64,000 nucleotides of DNA, from positions 1,888,501 through 1,952,500 of the forward strand of contig NZ_CP071527.1 of the NCBI RefSeq assembly GCF_023921225.1, read 5' to 3'. This document shows, in pieces, positions 61,325-64,000 of the stretch. A program made the translations under genes and the position numbers. The DNA is from Legionella lytica. GTDB lineage: Bacteria; Pseudomonadota; Gammaproteobacteria; Legionellales; Legionellaceae. Every line of letters begins with the position of its first letter. Position 1 is the first letter of the stretch. Under the pieces are notes generated by a model, which saw only the letters and a list, made by a program, of their open reading frames with translations, had not been told where the DNA came from and ran no database searches.

Positions 61325-63223
61325 ATGAATAAGCAAATAGATTTTCGAATCTTAATTATTGATGATAATCCTGCTATTCATCAAGACTTTCAAAAAATAT
61401 TAAAACCTGAGCAGTCAAACACTCATCTTAATAAGCTCAACCGACTTATTTTTGGTGAGGAAACGGATCTAGAACCGGATTTTAATTCAAGTAACTTACC
61501 TAACTTTCACATAGACTGCGCATCTCAAGGTCACGAAGGAATTCAATGTATTCAGAAGGCGTTGAATGAAGGAGAACCTTATGCTTTGGCTTTTGTGGAT
61601 ATACGTATGCCTCCAGGCTTAGACGGCGTACAGACGATCAAGCAAATTTGGGCATTAGATCCAGAAATACAAGTTGTAATATGTACTGCCTATTCAGATT
61701 ATAGCTGGGAAGAAACCGTCAACGCATTAGGTCTAAGAGACAACCTATTAATTCTCAAAAAGCCTTTTGATAGTGTTGCTGTTCGCCAATTGGCCTGTTC
61801 GTTGACAAAAAAATGGCGTTTAATGCAAGAATCAAAAAATCGTGAGGAAATACTAGAAAAAACAGTCAAAGATCGCACTGATTCCCTACAACAAACTTTA
61901 TCAATGTTGGAGTATCAAGCGACTCATGACAGCTTAACTAATCTGCCCAATCGCGTATTACTCGTGGAACAAGTTAAACGTGAAATTGCTTATGCGCAAG
62001 AAAATAACTCAAGCTTTATATTAGTTTTTATCGACCTGGATCGCTTTAAATTAATTAATGACAGCTTTAATCATGAAACAGGCGATATCTTGCTCAAGTT
62101 AGTTGCCGAGCGTTTATCTAGTATTGCACGTAAAAAAGACATGATCGCTCGCTTAAGTGGTGATGAGTTTATTTTTATTGCTGTTCCATCCAAAGCAGAA
62201 CATATTGAAGACAGTTCGTATATTGCAAAGAGGATCTTAGAGGCACTTAATAAAACATTAAATATTGCTCACCGAGAATTGATGATCTCAGCAAGTCTTG
62301 GACTCAGTATTTATCCTCAAGATGGCACAACCGTTGAAGAGCTTTTGCGTCACGCTGACTTGGCAATGTATCGAGCAAAAGCATTGGGCGGCAATCAATT
62401 TCAGTTCTATGCCAATGAATTACAAGAAAAATGTGTTACTCGTCTAGAAAAAGAAACAGACTTACGCCAAGCCTTATTAGAAAATGAATTTTTTATAGCG
62501 TATCAACCACAATACGATACTAAGAATCAGAAGCTAATTGGTGTTGAAGCCTTAATTCGTTGGAATCATCCTAAACACGGCATTCACTTACCCATGGATT
62601 TTATACCGCTTGCCGAAGAAACAGGCCTTATCGTTCCAATTGGTGAGTGGCTGATTCGTACTGCCTGTCGGCAAAACAAGGCTTGGCAAGATAAAGGCCT
62701 TACTCCATTCCCTATCGCGGTAAACATTGCCACCAAGCAATTCATGCAACCGAATTTTATTTCTATGATAAAAGACATATTGACTGAAACAAAGCTTGAG
62801 GCTAAATATCTTGAAGTAGAAATAACCGAAAATGTTCTTATTAATTCAAACAGCGTAATTCATGCTATTCGCCAACTGAAACAAATGGGGGTGAATATTG
62901 TGCTTGATGATTTTGGTACCGGAAATTCTGGATTTAATTATCTGCATCATTTGCCAATTGACCAGCTAAAAATCGACCAATCATTTGTGCAGAATATAAA
63001 TACAAATCGTTCTGATGAGATAATTATCCAAGCAATTATCAATATGGCTAATAGTTTAAAATTAGATGTAGTGGCGGAGGGAATTGAAACCCTGGGACAA
63101 CTTAAATTTCTTGAGTCACATTCCTGTTATAAAGTTCAAGGCTTTTATTTTAATCAGCCGATGTCAGCGAGTCAGCTTGAAGAATTAATTCAGTCATTCC
63201 CGGATAATATTCCGTCGATGTAA
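61325..63223 (+). CDS. Bifunctional c-di-GMP enzyme: REC-GGDEF-EAL
   Basis: Receiver with Asp92 (VDIRMPPGLDG) and a long insert after the first strand, coiled linker (160-195), GGDEF domain with active motif SGDEF at 278-282 and an inhibitory site RKKD at 269-272 placed five residues before it, then EAL with EAL at 408-410, EITEN at 499-503, DDFGTG at 528-533 and EGIE. Both halves look catalytically intact, so it can make and break c-di-GMP, switched by phosphorylation of the receiver by the kinase encoded just upstream. AGGAG precedes the ATG by 8 nt. It is cytoplasmic. Confidence 0.95.
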   Translation: MNKQIDFRILIIDDNPAIHQDFQKILKPEQSNTHLNKLNRLIFGEETDLEPDFNSSNLPNFHIDCASQGHEGIQCIQKALNEGEPYALAFVDIRMPPGLDGVQTIKQIWALDPEIQVVICTAYSDYSWEETVNALGLRDNLLILKKPFDSVAVRQLACSLTKKWRLMQESKNREEILEKTVKDRTDSLQQTLSMLEYQATHDSLTNLPNRVLLVEQVKREIAYAQENNSSFILVFIDLDRFKLINDSFNHETGDILLKLVAERLSSIARKKDMIARLSGDEFIFIAVPSKAEHIEDSSYIAKRILEALNKTLNIAHRELMISASLGLSIYPQDGTTVEELLRHADLAMYRAKALGGNQFQFYANELQEKCVTRLEKETDLRQALLENEFFIAYQPQYDTKNQKLIGVEALIRWNHPKHGIHLPMDFIPLAEETGLIVPIGEWLIRTACRQNKAWQDKGLTPFPIAVNIATKQFMQPNFISMIKDILTETKLEAKYLEVEITENVLINSNSVIHAIRQLKQMGVNIVLDDFGTGNSGFNYLHHLPIDQLKIDQSFVQNINTNRSDEIIIQAIINMANSLKLDVVAEGIETLGQLKFLESHSCYKVQGFYFNQPMSASQLEELIQSFPDNIPSM

Positions 63224-63310
63224 ATGCGTGGCATCAATTTATTATAAATAGAATAAATAGCTATCTTTGTGAAGAACATAACGCCTCAGGAATACAAGGC
63301 ATGGAACCAT

Positions 63311-63412
63311 GGATTGCTTCACTGCATTCGCAATGACGGCTGGTGTTAAATTAAAAGATAGTACCACAATAAAAATCCCGTCATTGCGAGGAACGTAGTG
63401 ACGAAGCAATCC
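63311..63412. repeat. Inverted intergenic repeat (GGATTGCTTC...CAATGACGG)
   Basis: The block 63311-63339 (ggattgcttc ... cgcaatgacgg) and the inverted block 63378-63412 (ccgtcattgcg ... cgaagcaatcc) form a large hairpin, with a further partial copy near 63440-63465 (cttcgttcacaatgacgg). Such GCAATCC/CAATGACGG elements are known as dispersed repeats in Legionella and other gammaproteobacteria. The whole gap 63224-63518 is filled by this element. Confidence 0.75.
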
Positions 63413-63518
63413 AGGAGCGTGGGGCACAGAACTCTAGGTTACTTCACTTCGTTCACAATGACGGAATGCTGATGCCTGAATCGATTGCTCCGCTCAATTT
63501 TTAGAATGGCGCTCCAAC

Positions 63519-63959
63519 TCAATAATTCTTAAGAACCGCTTGAGCTGTACCCGGCATAACTAAATCACCATTGGTTGGATCATACTTTGGCGGCGCATTT
63601 TCACTAACCGTTAACTGATTTAAATAATAATTGGTGTTAACCCCCACAGGAGTTAGTGTGCTATACACGGCTCCACTCGGCCCAATAACCGGGCTAATAA
63701 GAATACTTGTAATAGGAGCAATACACGCCATACCAACCCCGGCCCATACCGTTATTCTCCCTTGATAAGGAAGCGTTGCCGTAAAACACGGGGTTGCTGG
63801 CCCATTTTCAAAAGAAATGGTTACTGCGGTAGGTACAGAGCCATTCGCTCCTAACAAATTAACTACGTCAATCCGCTGAATTGGTGCATTTCCAGCAAAA
63901 AGGCTTGTGGAGGCGACCAGTCCTAATAATGTATAGGTGAGAATCCCTTTTCTCTTCAT
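63519..63959 (-). CDS. Secreted hypothetical protein
   Basis: AGGGAT lies before ATG 63959. Signal peptide of about 22 residues (ending LFAG), then a 120-residue beta-rich mature protein with two Cys in GPATPCF and GMACIAP. The ending YDPTNGDLVMPGTA recalls PVFDSTNGDLLTMGVPGG of the secreted paralogues at 39463 and 40075, so a distant relationship is possible. Function unknown. Confidence 0.7.
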   Translation of the reverse strand: MKRKGILTYTLLGLVASTSLFAGNAPIQRIDVVNLLGANGSVPTAVTISFENGPATPCFTATLPYQGRITVWAGVGMACIAPITSILISPVIGPSGAVYSTLTPVGVNTNYYLNQLTVSENAPPKYDPTNGDLVMPGTAQAVLKNY

Positions 63960-64000
63960 GATATATCCCTCAAAATATTAAACTGGCCCTGCTGCTTGAA

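Noticed and set aside
1..64000. CRISPR arrays, rRNA, tRNA, phage or integrative-element ends
   Set aside because: No regularly spaced direct repeats with spacers, no rRNA-like or cloverleaf sequences, and no integrase or att-type direct repeats were seen.

Overview
The window reads as chromosomal DNA of a Legionella-type gammaproteobacterium. It is AT-rich. Ordinary gamma-proteobacterial housekeeping genes (tesA-ybbA-ybbP, ybaL, ycaC, yacG, zur, mltA, a YtjA-type DUF1328 protein) alternate with long, poorly recognisable or eukaryote-like open frames: protein kinases, a U-box-like protein, a leucine-rich-repeat protein, a protein ending in a CaaX prenylation box, and several proteins with Glu-rich C-termini. 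That mix is the signature of a Dot/Icm-secreting intracellular bacterium. No Dot/Icm structural gene, rRNA, tRNA or CRISPR array was found, and the genus call is inference.

Layout. 1-18 kb is accessory: a Ser/Thr kinase cut by the left edge, a repeat protein, a dead IS6-type transposase, small hypotheticals, an alpha/beta hydrolase, an L,D-transpeptidase lipoprotein, a second degenerate kinase, the U-box-like protein, and a two-gene unit encoding proteins of 1534 and about 1047 residues. 18-25.4 kb holds ycaC, a patch of decayed genes, and tesA facing a ybbA-ybbP-hydroxylase-membrane protein-SDR operon. 25.4-35.7 kb has two hypotheticals, the CaaX protein coupled to ybaL, an amber-interrupted gene, glutaminase, a DUF1328 protein, mltA, a repeat lipoprotein and zur. 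36-42 kb carries a hypothetical, an exported murein-hydrolase pair, two tandem secreted paralogues and an RES-Xre toxin-antitoxin unit with a clear operator-like palindrome. 42.3-48.5 kb is signalling: a hybrid histidine kinase, yacG, a SemiSWEET, a hypothetical, a double-PAS kinase and a lone receiver. 48.9-55.6 kb has two outer-membrane barrels, a DUF3775 protein, an arsC-like gene, and a DUF350-like membrane protein next to a protein with two tandem Hint (intein-like) domains fused to two Tim44-like domains. 55.7-64 kb has a His-rich secreted peptide, two hypotheticals, a Sco protein, an MHYT histidine kinase paired with a REC-GGDEF-EAL regulator, and a secreted protein.

Several families of short palindromic repeats lie between genes, mostly just past stop codons. 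The strongest candidate for something undescribed is the tandem-Hint/Tim44 protein at 52.7-54.9 kb with its small membrane partner. Next are the CaaX protein coupled to a K+/H+ antiporter gene, the U-box-like protein, and the giant two-gene unit.
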